Shown in pieces: positions 1 to 11,257 of a stretch of 64,000 nt of DNA. Origin of the DNA: Isoetes taiwanensis (taxonomy: Eukaryota > Streptophyta > Lycopodiopsida > Isoetales > Isoetaceae); contig JAJEKV010000102.1 in the NCBI GenBank assembly GCA_021234155.1, positions 186,001-250,000 on the forward strand, in the 5' to 3' direction. The notes beneath the pieces were generated by a model, which did no database searches, was not told the DNA's origin, and saw only the letters and a program-made list of their open reading frames with translations. Each line of letters opens with the position of its first letter. Within the stretch, counting starts at the first letter, position 1. The position numbers and the translations under genes are program-made.

Positions 1-2383
1 ATCCGCCGAGTGTATGACAGATTTGAATGGGGAAGTCCTTGCACCCAATGGGGGGAGACGGAAGGTAGAGGCATCAGAGTTCAATTCCGCAACTTTGTGT
101 GGTCCGCTCATTTTAACATGTTCTCTTTCCGCCGTGAGGGCAAGGAGGCTAAGTGCTGGTTTCATGGGCGGCATCAACAGCCAGCTAGAACAAGCCGCAA
201 TCCCCTCGCGGTAGGTACCTTGGCACATCAGAACTTGTTTTGTTTTCGCTTTCCAAATCAAAGGACGCAAGTGTGCTCTAGCAACCGGGCGTGAAGGTTG
301 TAGCAATGAAATTCCGGCCAACGCCACTACTTCAAGTGGACATTACTTAACCCTAACCCGCAGTTGAAGTTCGATGGCGGGCTGGGAGGATTGGCAAGAA
401 GGCTCCGCAACTAGGTCAACTCCACATGAACAACATGCCGTAGGTAGCGACAAGGAGGACGGCCGCAGAGGACGAAGTTGTAGAATTAGTGCTTCGCTAT
501 AATGCGTTTTGTTGCAACATTATTTTCTAATGCCTCACCGATGATGGGATGACGATGACAAGTTCCCACAAAGGGGACAACATCATTCTTATGAATGAAG
601 ATGGAGAGAAGGTCGCCTCGAGGCGTAGTCAAGTCACACGAGGGGAGTTAGAGATACTTATCCAAGGGGTCACGGATAAAGCGGACCTGATATCATCAAA
701 GCGATGGTTGCCTATCCTCCAAAGCATATTACCTGGTCTCCCAAATTGGTACGCCCTTTCTAGTTAAACTAGGTCGCAATAGTGTTTAAACATGAATTTT
801 AATGGGAGCTCTAGGTTAAGATGCTTGTTTCTAGCGCATCATGATTTTAATTCTAGCTTTTTGTTATGATGCTGCAAGGTAATAATCAGCTTTAATACTT
901 TCTTCACAAAGCGCAAATGGGGATTTAAGATGAGGAAGAGTACGATATCCCGGCCTATCATCTTCCAAAACATGGAAGAATAAGTCGCGAAAAGCGAGTC
1001 CCGGCAGATTTAAGAAATCTTGCCCGCTTTGTCCTTCAAGATAGGCGCCTTTCGCCAACCGGGATCATGTCCTTCCTCAGAAGGAGAAGCATGATGGCAA
1101 GTTCCACCTGAAAAACATCAAGATAGACGCAGCTCCACGACGAAGTTCGTGGAGCAATGCTTTGAGTTGCGCAGTGCTGCTCGTTAGGACAGATGCATGG
1201 GATGGCAGCAAATTTGAGGACGCCCGCCTTCTCCTTATGTAGCTTTTATGTTACCCGTTCTCCCGATTTAGCTTTCATCTTCTGATCACAATACTCTCGA
1301 ACTAGTGATTAAGCACATAATCTTATGTGACATGCTACTTCTTTTTTGTTTTTGAACTTCTAAACCTTTGTGACTTCATTTCTCGATCTTCTAAGATCTA
1401 TAGCAACTGGATAATATATGCTTTGAATTTGTAACAGTTCGGATAATAGATGCTTTGAATTATGTAAATACGGATAATAGATGCTTTGAATTATATATCG
1501 CCTCGTCCCAAATATCCGCCAAGGTCATTTTGAACTTCAAACTTCAGAACCAAACGAAAAATCTCGTTTAACTTAAAAAATTCGTTGAGTATTACTGCTT
1601 TTTGTATGGTCCGTAGTAGCCATCCATATTAGGCTTACTTGTTGGCATAGGCTTCACGGGCAAGCAAACATTTGGAGCGACGCGAAGACCAGGTAATGAG
1701 GACTTCATCCTTGCTTTAGAAATCTACAAAAAATCTGCTTGCTTTTGTTATTGACCATTGCTATTTACTAGGGCCTGCTCGATTGTGAAGGAATTTGCTG
1801 ACTAGGTACCAGACCAAAACATTTTCCTCCACGTCTTCTTCTATTCAGGTATTTATCGCTTTATGGTTTTTTATAGTTCTCTACCATGTCTCAAGTTATC
1901 AAGTTTAATGAAGTTTATTGGATTATAGCTGCAGGGATGGCGTCTGCGATGCCCGGTTCCGCAAGTGTTCTCATTTGTAGAGTTGGCAAAGCAAGATGCA
2001 AGTTGAATCCACCAAGTCTACATTGAGAAAACTTTTAATTGGGATTCATCGACGCCATCCCCGCAACTATAATCCAAAGATAACATTAATTGTTGCGAGA
2101 AACGCCCTCATACATGTTCGCACGGCAACGCAAGTGAAATCTTTTGTTTCTCATAGCCGTGTTCATCAAAGCCGTGTAAAATTTTTAGTTTTCGCTCGTA
2201 TATGCACTCTCAAATTGCTTAGAAATGTGGTGCAATTTCATCCAGAACAATCATGGATACGGTCCGCCAGATGTCATCCCCAAAACTATGAGTTCAACCA
2301 TCGTCGGGTTATTGTAAGTGATATGCTTTTAATTATCTAAAAATGAGCGACAATAGATATGATTAATGTGCACACATGAACGC
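1..2383. other. no recognisable gene
   Basis: Short open stretches occur (for example 549-767 and 1,996-2,340 on the plus strand). None has a recognisable domain, splice context or repeat partner in the window. I treat this as anonymous intergenic or decayed repeat sequence. Confidence 0.5.
1409..1500 (+). repeat. short tandem repeat, three ~32-bp units
   Basis: The core GGATAATAGATGCTTTGAAT appears three times (starting near 1,409, 1,441 and 1,472) with about 32-bp spacing and small differences. It is a local tandem duplication in AT-rich sequence with no sign of function. Confidence 0.75.
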
Positions 2384-2518
2384 AGGAACAACCGTAGACC
2401 AGCATACCACGTTGTTTTAATGGATGACATCGGTTCGGACATTGATGCTAGAGCATTTCAAAGATGTATTATGTGCACGCATGAGATTATACGGGCTGAT
2501 TTTGCGAGAGAGCCATGA
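2384..2518 (+). pseudogene. exon-like open stretch, unrecognised
   Basis: An acceptor-like CAG at about 2,383-2,385 is followed by a 44-codon open stretch that ends in TGA. It includes the residues VLMDDIGSDIDARAFQ. Composition looks protein-like, but I do not recognise a family. No donor site or neighbouring exon could be linked. It may be a captured exon or chance. Confidence 0.2.
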
Positions 2519-3129
2519 GTTAATAGTTTCACATTCTAACAGGCATGCTTAGGCCACAAACCATCGATCCAAAAGGGTTGTCGCCGCACTTGATCGCTTA
2601 GTTTTGTATTGCGGTGGGAAGAAAAAGTAAGCTCGTGAATTATGTGTATGCGCACTTACCTACCACTAAGGCAACCAATATTTCTCGATATGACGGCCTA
2701 CCGTAACCGCAGATCTTCACCGGAGGTAGGGCGAACACCGCAGCCTGTGTCCGATCAAGCCGCATGAGAAGATGCTCACTGTGTCTCTTTTTGGTAATGC
2801 TCTATCAAGACAAGACAATCATAATGTAAATTATGGGCGTTGTGCTCTATGCATCTTGTGTTCACTTTTGTTCCATAATATAAAAGATTTGTTCATATTG
2901 TCTCTTGTTGTAATTAAGAATGTATGATAGAATATATGTTTAGGAGGCAGAGACAACAAATTAAAATGTCGCACCAAGAAATATGCAACAATATCTAAAA
3001 GTGAGAAGAATACAATACTAAGAAACACGTGTAGAAGAAAGAAAAACATTAGACCTTTCACACGTAAACTGTGGAGAAACATCACATACTTTAAATAGAA
3101 ACCCTTGAAACCACAATGCTTTTTTAGAT

Positions 3130-4089
3130 GGGACATTGTGTAGTATTACCTTATTCACATGTCTAAAACAAGAATATTATATCTCAGGCTTTTTATTTCG
3201 TGTATTGTAAACATGTTTTCCACGTATAAAACAACATGCTCTTTAAAGGACATCATGTTTCTCCACCTATTGCTTTTCTAAATGTTACATGTCTAAATGC
3301 ATAAAACAACCAAACAGATTCTTTTGACCTGTTGGAAAGCCATATAGCAACGTGTTTCTTCTCAAATAAAATTGTTTCTCTACACATTGAGTTCACAAAA
3401 TGACATGTCTCAAATGCCTAAAAGAACAATATTCAACTCTATAGTTTTCTTTTGGGTGTTGTAAATTGGTCCAAAAAGTATAGAACAACATGTTTAATTT
3501 AGATATAGCAATGCATACAAAATTGTTCCTCTACATATTGAGTTACTAAAAAGTACACGCCTCAAATGCCTAAAACAACAATATACAACCCTATAATTTT
3601 TTTTTGGCTATTGTAAATTGGCAAAAAAAAAAATATAGAACAACTAGTGTACTTTGGAGATAACAATACATGGTTTATGCAAAAAAGTGGTGCTTTTTCC
3701 CTTCTCCTACATGTGGCTATTTCTTTAGTCTTTTATTTATAGTGTTGATATTAAGTGGTCCACATGTATAAATGCTTAAACCTACATCTGTTATTTTGAA
3801 GACAAACAACACCTAGAACCTCATAAAACCACATTACATAAAAACAACACGTGGATAAAAAGTAGCAAAAAACAATAGTCAAGAAAAAAGACATGTTAGA
3901 AAAAAAAAATATTTGCGCCAATTTTCCACGTGTAGACCTTTTCTTCCAAAAAAACCACTGTCCCTTTGTGCAAATCCGGATAAACGGGCCACGTGGTCTT
4001 TTAGGACCATTTTGGTGTTGTTTTTGGCATAAAACAACACTTCCGTACAACAAAAAAACAACTGTGGACCAAAAATCGGGGTCAGTGTG
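3130..4089 (+). repeat. AT-rich repeat family X, copy 1
   Basis: AT-rich, non-coding. The right terminus, about 150 bp ending GGGGTCAGTGTG at 4,089, is nearly identical to the ends at 7,837 and 46,667, and the flanking sequences diverge immediately afterwards. That fixes a shared element end. The block contains AAATCCGGATAAACGGGCCA and CAACACTTCCGTACAAC. Near 3,400-3,700 the body holds a ~165-bp tandem duplication. The left boundary is approximate. No transposase is encoded, so this is a non-autonomous element of unknown class. Confidence 0.6.
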
Positions 4090-4101
4090 TCACCATCATC
4101 T

Positions 4102-4620
4102 AGCCATGTCACATAAAATTTGCCAACATCACCCAATGAAAAGACCAAAGATGGACATCTTTTCATTTTTGGCCTAGTCAAAACTTGACCTTGCTTACTT
4201 GGCATGCCATGTCACCACTGGGGGTGCCACATGGGCTTCAACATGCCACCTAACATGCCAAGGTGGCTCAAACATGCCACGTGGCATGGTTGAGCCACCT
4301 TGGCATGTTGGAGCCTAGGTGGCATGTTTGAGCCACCTTGGCATGTTGGAACCTAGGTGGCATGTTTGAACCATATTGGCATTTTGGATGCCACGTGGCA
4401 TGGTTGAGCCACCTTGGCATGTTGGAGCCAAGGTGGCATATTTGAGCCTAGGTGGCATGTTTGAGCCACCTTGGCATGCTGGATTCTAGGTGCCATGTCA
4501 CCCAAAATTTGCCAACGTCACCCCATGAAAAACCAAAGATGTACATCTTTTCATTAGTGGCCTAGTAAAAAAATTGACCTTGCTTACTTGGCATGCCATG
4601 TCACCAATTGGAGGGCCACA
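4102..4620 (-). repeat. minisatellite between two direct repeats
   Basis: A ~125-bp segment beginning GCCATGTCAC occurs at 4,102-4,230 and again at 4,491-4,620. Between them lies a minisatellite of ~19-bp units of the type GGCATGTTTGAGCCACCTT / GGCATGTTGGAGCCTAGGT. This is the reverse-strand version of the large array at 37.5-39.5 kb. The arrangement suggests that the array expanded inside, or was captured with, the flanking duplication. Confidence 0.75.
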
Positions 4621-5650
4621 TCATCTTTTCCATGCTCTTTGCTTATATCGCAAGTGTAACGACATCAAGATCCCATTATACCTCTAACATTTATTTCCTA
4701 TGGGTTTGTAGACCTGACTTTGTAAAGAATGTTTCAAGGGTTATCCACAGAATTGTTTTAGAAGTATGTACAAAGGACCAAGGATTGGTCATATCATGGC
4801 CCACAAGTTTACCTTGTATTATATATAGCGCCCGTATTATTGGACATGCATATACTTGTCATATTCAATTCCTTTCCTCCTAGTCTGTTCGAAATGTTGC
4901 AGAGTTAGAAGCTCTCAATTTGGACTCACGAGATTCAACAACTCCCTTCACGAGTCGTCCATGTGAATCACAACAGGGGCAATGGAATTTCGTTCCATTA
5001 CATGACATAAGAACTCAAAGTCCTAAGGGATAGGGCAATTGGGGGATTCTTAACTCATTGTGGATGGAATTCAACTATTGAGAGTGGGTGAAAATAATTG
5101 TACCCTAGTTTTGATGATTCTTTCGCATGGTATTCCTAGTGGAATCACCAATGAAGAAATTCTGTCCAATGGAATTATTCGCTCAAACTATGCAGTAACG
5201 CAGTAACTACGCATTTTGAGGGCAATTTCTTACCCTCTGGATGAATCCATAGGCACTCGAGCAGGTTTTTGGTTTGCGTGGATGACTTCCTCTAAATGTC
5301 TTATTCCGATGCGCATAGAGGTCATCCGAACCGATTTGGAGCTCGATCGGCCGAGATATTCATGCTCAAATATCTCAGCAAAAAAATGGCACGGAAGGAA
5401 TACCATGCGATGTAATCATCAAAACCAGGGCCAAATTATTTTCATCCCTTGGGAGTGTAGGCATGGGAATGCCCATGATGGCATGGCCATTCCACGGAGA
5501 GCAACATTTGAATTGCAAGTTACTTTATAGATAAATGGAGAGTTGGAGTTAAAATGTCTAGCAAAAAATAAAAATAAAAATACTAACTAATAGGGGGCCT
5601 ATATTATGAAAAACAACTCTCTTATTTTATACACGCATGGTAAATCTGTA
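4621..5650. other. no recognisable gene
   Basis: I see no domain-bearing reading frame, tandem array or element terminus here. Moderately AT-rich sequence. Confidence 0.45.
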
Positions 5651-5654
5651 TTTT

Positions 5655-5960
5655 ATTCAACGGTGAAGATGAACGGCAGGGATCTTGATCCGCATCCTGT
5701 GATTTTATTGGCTCTAATAATTAATGGTTAAGATTAAGGGCAACCGAGATCAACGTCACAGATCTTGATCTCTGTCCTTTTATCTTATTGGCTTAGAATA
5801 AGAACCCTTGTATTTTTCCCCCTTTGCTTTATGCTTTTTGCCCTTTTACTTTGTTTTTGCCTCTGTGAACTAGAACTTTGAAGAAACACAGATCGGCCTT
5901 GTATGGCTATGGCGATGGCGCTGCGGCTTTCTCCAGCAATGAAAATGGCAATGGCGCTGG
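5655..5960 (+). promoter_or_regulatory. promoter-like or element-end repeat
   Basis: The pattern GATGAACGGCAGGGATCTTGATCC is followed by ATTGGC. Related blocks occur at 42.13-42.21 kb (plus) and 26.03-26.11 kb (minus). A few hundred bases further along, this copy and the 42-kb copy share a GGCTATGGCGATGGC segment. Shared sequence in different surroundings suggests the 5' end of a dispersed element, or a mobilised promoter with a CCAAT-type box. No TATA box is obvious. Confidence 0.3.
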
Positions 5961-6208
5961 CGCTGGCGCTGGACCTTCTTCCAGCTATGGCCTTAACATC
6001 TGGTGAGGCTCTTCCTCAGATTCTACCTTTCTTGTTGCTTTTGATTTTTCGGTTTCAAATCAATCACATGATCTTGCTATTTATCTAAAACAGGGATTGT
6101 GATACTGGTTGTGGCGCTTGAACGGCCGCCCTAAAAGGGCCAAGCCAGATCGGATGAAGACGGCATGTGGCTGCTTTGCATGGTTCCGAAATGGAAGGGG
6201 ATCAGGTT

Positions 6209-6568
6209 CTTGATTGGAAGATCTTATTACGACCAGGTTTGGCTGAAAAATTCATCTAGCAACACTTTGATACAAAAGAAGTCATTCTAACCTGGCATGG
6301 TCGAATTTTTGTTGGCAGATGGCCGATTTGCTCTATTGTGCCAAATGGCAGTGGCTTCAAACCGCCTGTTGGCAAAGAAGGTATCAAATTTAAAAACTTT
6401 CTGGATCTGCATATGGCAGCCGAAAATATGCATACATTCTGTGCTATGGCAAATAAAAATTCTTTCCGGATGTGCAGTTTGAATAATATTTCGAAACTAG
6501 ATTTTAAGGCAATGATAGAAGCTTCGATGAAGGAAACACATTTCAGACAAGCTAGTAGCGCGCACTAA
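6209..6568 (+). pseudogene. unrecognised coding fragment with one stop
   Basis: A 119-codon stretch is open except for one TAG at about 6,257. It begins LDWKILLRPGLAEKF and includes FVGRWPICSIVPNGSG and FLDLHMAAENMHTFCAMANK, ending at TAA 6,566-6,568. Residue composition looks coding, and the single stop could be a decayed CAG. I do not recognise the family. It lies downstream of the promoter-like repeat at 5.65 kb and could belong to the same element. Confidence 0.3.
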
Positions 6569-6959
6569 AATATCGATGGTATGTGCCCAATCATGTTGCA
6601 GCAGATGGATCTCTATTATGAAGCTTGTTAAATCTGGCCTGTTAAGAAAACAAGGGTTCCTTATGGCAAAATTATATAAAGGGTCTTCAAGAGCAGAAAC
6701 AAGCTGTTCTGTTATTCTATTATTATATAATAGATGATGTAGCCACTCTATTTTCTTTGCAATAAAATGGATTGAGTTGTTTTAAATTGAGCCTTCATGA
6801 TTTCTATGGTTTTAATGGCATTTATTTTGTTTGTATCTAGGCTAATGGTTAATCTTAAAAAAAATTAAGAACCACTTAGATGTATATAAGGACTTATTCT
6901 TGCAACCTGCAATAACCAATGTGTAATAAACTGCTGCTTTGGCAAGCACGTTTATTTCT
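6569..6959. other. no recognisable gene
   Basis: AT-rich spacer between the coding fragment and X copy 2. Nothing specific seen. Confidence 0.4.
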
Positions 6960-7837
6960 TGTTAAAAACGTATGCCACGTGTTAATATATCATTAGCTAG
7001 GAGGCAAATTAGAAATTGACATGTTTTTTCTATGCGTTGTAATAGTGCTTTTTTAATTTAAAAAGTATGCCACGTGTCAACATTTGATTTGTTAGAAGAC
7101 ATATTAGAAACAATACCTTGTTTTTCCTACGTGTAATAATAATACTTTTTTATTTCAAAAGTATGCCACGTGTCCATATTTGATTAGCTAGAATAATGTT
7201 TTTTTATTTAAAAAGTATGCCACGTGTCAATATCTCATTAGTTAAACAACCACACTAGAAACTCACCTTTTTTCTACGTGTTATTATATTACTTTTTACA
7301 TGTCCTTATTTTAGGAAAACAATAGCTAGATTTTAATAACACATGTAGTGTTTCGTAAATTAAAAAAAAGGCCATGCGTGGTTTTCTTAATTTTGCAAAA
7401 AACAACACTTGAAACAACGTGTACATATTGAGAAAAAGAACATTTGAAAACATTGTTTTTGCATTCCCTATGTGTTCTTTTTTTTGTAGTTCTTTATTTC
7501 TAGTGTTGTAATTTAGTTTTTCAGGTGTAGTAAAATTAAAACCTATGTGTGCTATTTTAAAGCTAAACAACGCATGGTTTTACAAAAAACAATAGTGAAG
7601 GAAAAAAGTACACGTTGACAAAAATTCACAAAAACTACGTCAATTTTTTCTACGCGTGGATTTTTTTGCCAAAAGACCACTGTGGGAAATTTCTCCAAAA
7701 AACCACTGTCTCTTTGTGCAAATCCGGATAAACGGGCCACGTGGACTTTTGGGGGCATTTTGGTGTTGTTTTTGGCATAAAACAACACTTCCGTACAACT
7801 AAAAAACAACTGTGGACCAAAAATTGGGGTCAGTGTG
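6960..7837 (+). repeat. AT-rich repeat family X, copy 2
   Basis: Its last ~150 bp match X copies 1 and 3 almost base for base and end GGGGTCAGTGTG at 7,837, after which the flank is unique. The body is AT-rich and opens with the tandem G-box repeats listed separately. It encodes no convincing protein. Confidence 0.6.
6970..7235 (+). repeat. tandem units each carrying a CACGTG G-box
   Basis: TATGCCACGTGT occurs at about 6,971, 7,066, 7,163 and 7,217, each followed by related sequence (ATTTGATTAG or ATATCATTAG type). CACGTG is the core bound by plant bZIP and bHLH factors. Four sites in ~250 bp arise here from tandem duplication of a repeat unit. Regulatory activity is only a possibility. Confidence 0.6.
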
Positions 7838-8157
7838 ATATCTTTTAGCCCCGTAGGATAATAAAAAATGGTAAAAACCATATTTTTTGGAGTTTTGACA
7901 ATTATAAGTGGTTAAAATATGTGGAAAGCATCTAAGGTTGGAACGATCTCAATGAGATCTATCTATTGCACTAAACGAGAGCTCATTTGGACTTTTCTAT
8001 CAATAGTTATGTTAGAAAATGTGATCCAGTGAGTTAGTTATAACAGTTTTGCTGACTGGACCCGTCAGGCTCTGATTTCTGATTGGTAGTTCATTTATCT
8101 TCATTTGGCTTAGTTGGCATGTTTTGAAGGCCCTTTTTTAATCTAAAGAAAACCCTA
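7838..8157. other. spacer, nothing recognised
   Basis: Lies between the end of X copy 2 and the start of DUF7869-type coding sequence. It may contain decayed upstream exon or promoter sequence, but no signal is clear. Confidence 0.35.
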
Positions 8158-8557
8158 ATGCCAGGAATACAAAACACATGCATTCAGTCACAGCACATCT
8201 CCTACTCACACTTCACTAGACTGTGGAAAAGTGAATTCGGTCTTGTTAAGATTCCCAGAAGATATAGAATGTCTGTTTGCTCAAGATGTGCAGAACTAAA
8301 GAGTCAACGAGAAACTGCAAAGATAGAGGTCGAAAGAAGTAAGTTCAAGTTCTCTAATCTCACAGTCGTTTCCCCGAATTGTTTTGACCTGGTTCCTTCT
8401 GTAGATATTGCGCAGCAGAACCTTGCCAGACGTCGTGAACGACAAGCAACCTAGAGAAGAAAGCTTGTCAAACACAGGAAAAAAGCTCTCGAATATCCAC
8501 TGCAATATAATTGATGGAGTGCACCAAAAAAAGACAACTCTACCTCATTTCTTAAAT
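8158..8557 (+). pseudogene. DUF7869-family gene, 5' part (interrupted)
   Basis: From ATG 8,158 the frame reads through YSHFTRLWKSEFGLVKIPRR and MSVCSRCAELKSQRE. This is the region with a tryptophan, a KIP motif and a CxxCxxLK motif that precedes DUF7869 in this family. A probable intron follows (GTAAGT at 8,339 to TGTAG at 8,404). In another frame, IIDGVHQKKTTLPHFLN matches the conserved IDG..Q.KT.LPHF block. Coding sequence stops abruptly at 8,557, where a 9.5-kb insertion begins, and resumes at 18,024. The family is widespread in seed-free plants and some animals and may derive from a transposase. Its biochemical role is unknown. Frame changes show that this copy is not functional. Confidence 0.65.
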
Positions 8558-8686
8558 AGCATCGATCCGAGCCATCGGATCGCCATTCTGGGAAAGGACG
8601 AGCTGCTATATAAGGCTATTTCCTCTTTCGGACCGGTTATCGGCGTCTTCTCACAGCAGCTCTTCTTCTATTCTCGTTGCTTCCCT
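8555..8686 (+). promoter_or_regulatory. 132-bp TATA-containing terminal segment, copy A1
   Basis: Identical over 132 bp to 17,514-17,645. It contains an inverted pair (CGATCCG and CGGATCG), then GAGCTGCTATATAAGGCTAT, a good TATA box, followed by a pyrimidine-rich stretch. At the extreme left end of the insertion this looks like a core promoter for element transcription to the right. Confidence 0.6.
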
Positions 8687-8689
8687 TTA

Positions 8690-11242
8690 GTTTTTCTTCT
8701 CATTCTTCCACTTCTTTACACGATTTTATTCTTGGATTCTCACCATAATAGTACATTCTTGGTTGTTAGTGGGCGCATTGGAGCAGGTGCCAGAGAACTT
8801 TTTAACAGGCATCTGTCGCAGCAGGTTCTTTATGCTCTCTGAAAAGAACGTGGTGCTAGAGGCCATTCTGGCTATGTACTTCAGGCCGATGATGTTGGAA
8901 GGTATGGGTTTTTCCTGTTGATTTGATACATGCAGTTAGCTATGGAGCAGCACAAATTTGGTGCATCGGAGGTATAGTGATTGGGGTATATTGGTTGGTT
9001 GGTGATCGATTCAATTGACAAGCCATGCTAACTGTTTCCTCTTCTTTGTTCTACATTAGTTATTTGTTGCAGGAATCGGATTTCTGCATGCAAGCTGGCA
9101 GATTATATGATTGGTCTTGCAGCACAAGGATTTTCGATACAAGGATGGATTCGGCTATGTTAATTAATTTGTGAATGCTCTCTCGCTTAGTTTCTTTTCT
9201 TTTTTCCTCATCCTGTCCTCTGTTCTTGTTTCGATCCAGCAGGTCTAAGGCAGTTCCCGACCATTTGATTGTTGATCCATGCCTGTGTTTTCTGTTACAG
9301 TTTCATTTTCAGCCTGCTTATTCTTCTTCTGATAACTGCACCTAAGCCTAAGCCTAAGCCCAAGCCTAAGCCATTGATTTTTTCTCACAATCCAGATCTG
9401 AGCTTCTTTTTTCCATTCTTATTTTCGGCCACGCTGGCTGGGCATGCGCAGGAACGGAGTAGGGATGGAGTATGCACGGGAACGGAGTCGGGATGGAGCT
9501 GCATGCGGCTCTCTGCCATCAGTATCAGCCCTGGCGTGCTTAGCTTTTCCATTCCCAGCCTCAACCAGCTTATGTTGGCTCTGTTTGCACCTCATAACTT
9601 ACTTCGGCTACTTCGGGACATCATGACAGCTTACAGGGTGTTTTTTGTCTGACCTTAGCATCGGGAGCATGACCGATAGGCGATTTCCTGGCATCCGGGC
9701 ACCTGCATGCAAGACTCGGCCTACCTTCATCTGTTTTTAGCCGGTAGGCTTCAGATCCGACGATCCGGCTACTCCACGCTGCCTTTTCATTGGCTTTTCA
9801 TCGGCCCGGCCAATACTAGCATGCCACGTCGCTTCTAAGCCCATATCCTTTCCTAAGGTTCTGGCACAACTGTGTTTAGTCTTGGTAGTGTTTTCTCATC
9901 TACACCGGTTCTATGTGCATTGGTGGATTTTAAAACCAATTTGTTTGGGATCCATGCATCCTTCCTATACCTTTGACGATTTTGCTATTTTTCATGATTT
10001 GAAAGGTCTGCTTTTCTCTTAGGCCCTTGTTTTTCTATACGCAGTTCTTTGCATTAATTCGTTTTCAGTTGGGTGGACCATCTCATTTATCTGGCGTTTG
10101 TTCCTCTTTTCAACATATTTTCTCCATCGGTTACTATTTGTCTTATGCTCCCTATTTTACTTATCATGGCCTTTTCATGGCCTTTGATTTTTTATAATGG
10201 TTACATAGGTTATCATATGCCCCCTTTACATATTCCCTCGGAGGGAATTACGAGTCACATTTACATTATATTTTCTAACATTTGGGTGTCCCTTTTCTTT
10301 TTCCTATGCGGGGTTTTCGATTGTTATGTTTTTCTTATGTCTTATTCATAATTGCATTAGAATATGAGGCATCTAGGGGCTTTTGTTTTAGGGGGTGGTT
10401 TTTCCCTCCCATGTTGTCTCTTTCGTATGTTACCTTTTCCGAGTTGATGGACATCTAGATTTTATATATGTGACATTATCCTTTGAGCTTGAGGCTTTTT
10501 CATGGTTGTTTTCGGATTTTTCTTCTTTGCACTTGTGTTTTTATCGTGCATTCGATGCACCATACTATTTAAATGGGTCTATGCTCTCCTCGCGCTGTTT
10601 TTCTCTTGTTTATGTTCTGGCTCACTTTTTACCTCGTTTTCGTCTTGTGGTCGTTTACTTGGGATGTTGTCTTGTTTTCATAATTCTACGCTGCAGTCTC
10701 TTGGTTTATTATCTCTTGGTGTATGTTATTTTTTATATATTGTGGTTCCCATGTGGTTATATGTGGCATTCTTTTCTGTGTTTAGGATTTCCCCATGGTG
10801 GTTTGAGTTTTATCTTTTGCACTTGTGTTTGTATCTTATGTGTGATGCACTACACTTGGCTCAGGTGGTATACGTTATTCGGGTGGTATTTTCTACATTC
10901 TAGGTTTCCCATAGTTGTTGGGTTTTATTTTTTGCACTTGTGGTTTATCTTGATAGGCATATTTTTTTTTTATGCTTAACCTACACTCTTCAACAAAGTT
11001 CCTCGTTTGTGGGGTTATGGATGGTTGATTTTCTTCTTTTTATGTTCCGCCCGCATTTTTACTTTAGTTTCTTTTTCGTGGCCTATGTGTTGTTTTCCTC
11101 AATATACTATATGGTTGTTTTTCTATTTTATATGCAAAACATTCTCATGGTCGGGGTTGCACTTTGTCTTTTTATGTCCGATTTGCCGGTTGTTAAAATA
11201 TTGCACCCGACTTGTGTATGCCATCTTAGTTATTTTCAATAT
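8690..11242. other. left interior of the 9.5-kb insertion, non-coding
   Basis: T-rich sequence with a run of five CCTAAG-like units at about 9,338-9,373. Open frames here (for example around 10.1-11.2 kb) are rich in Phe, Leu and Cys because the strand is T-rich. They show no domain and I do not call them genes. Confidence 0.5.
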
Positions 11243-11257
11243 TGCTACATGGCTTGT

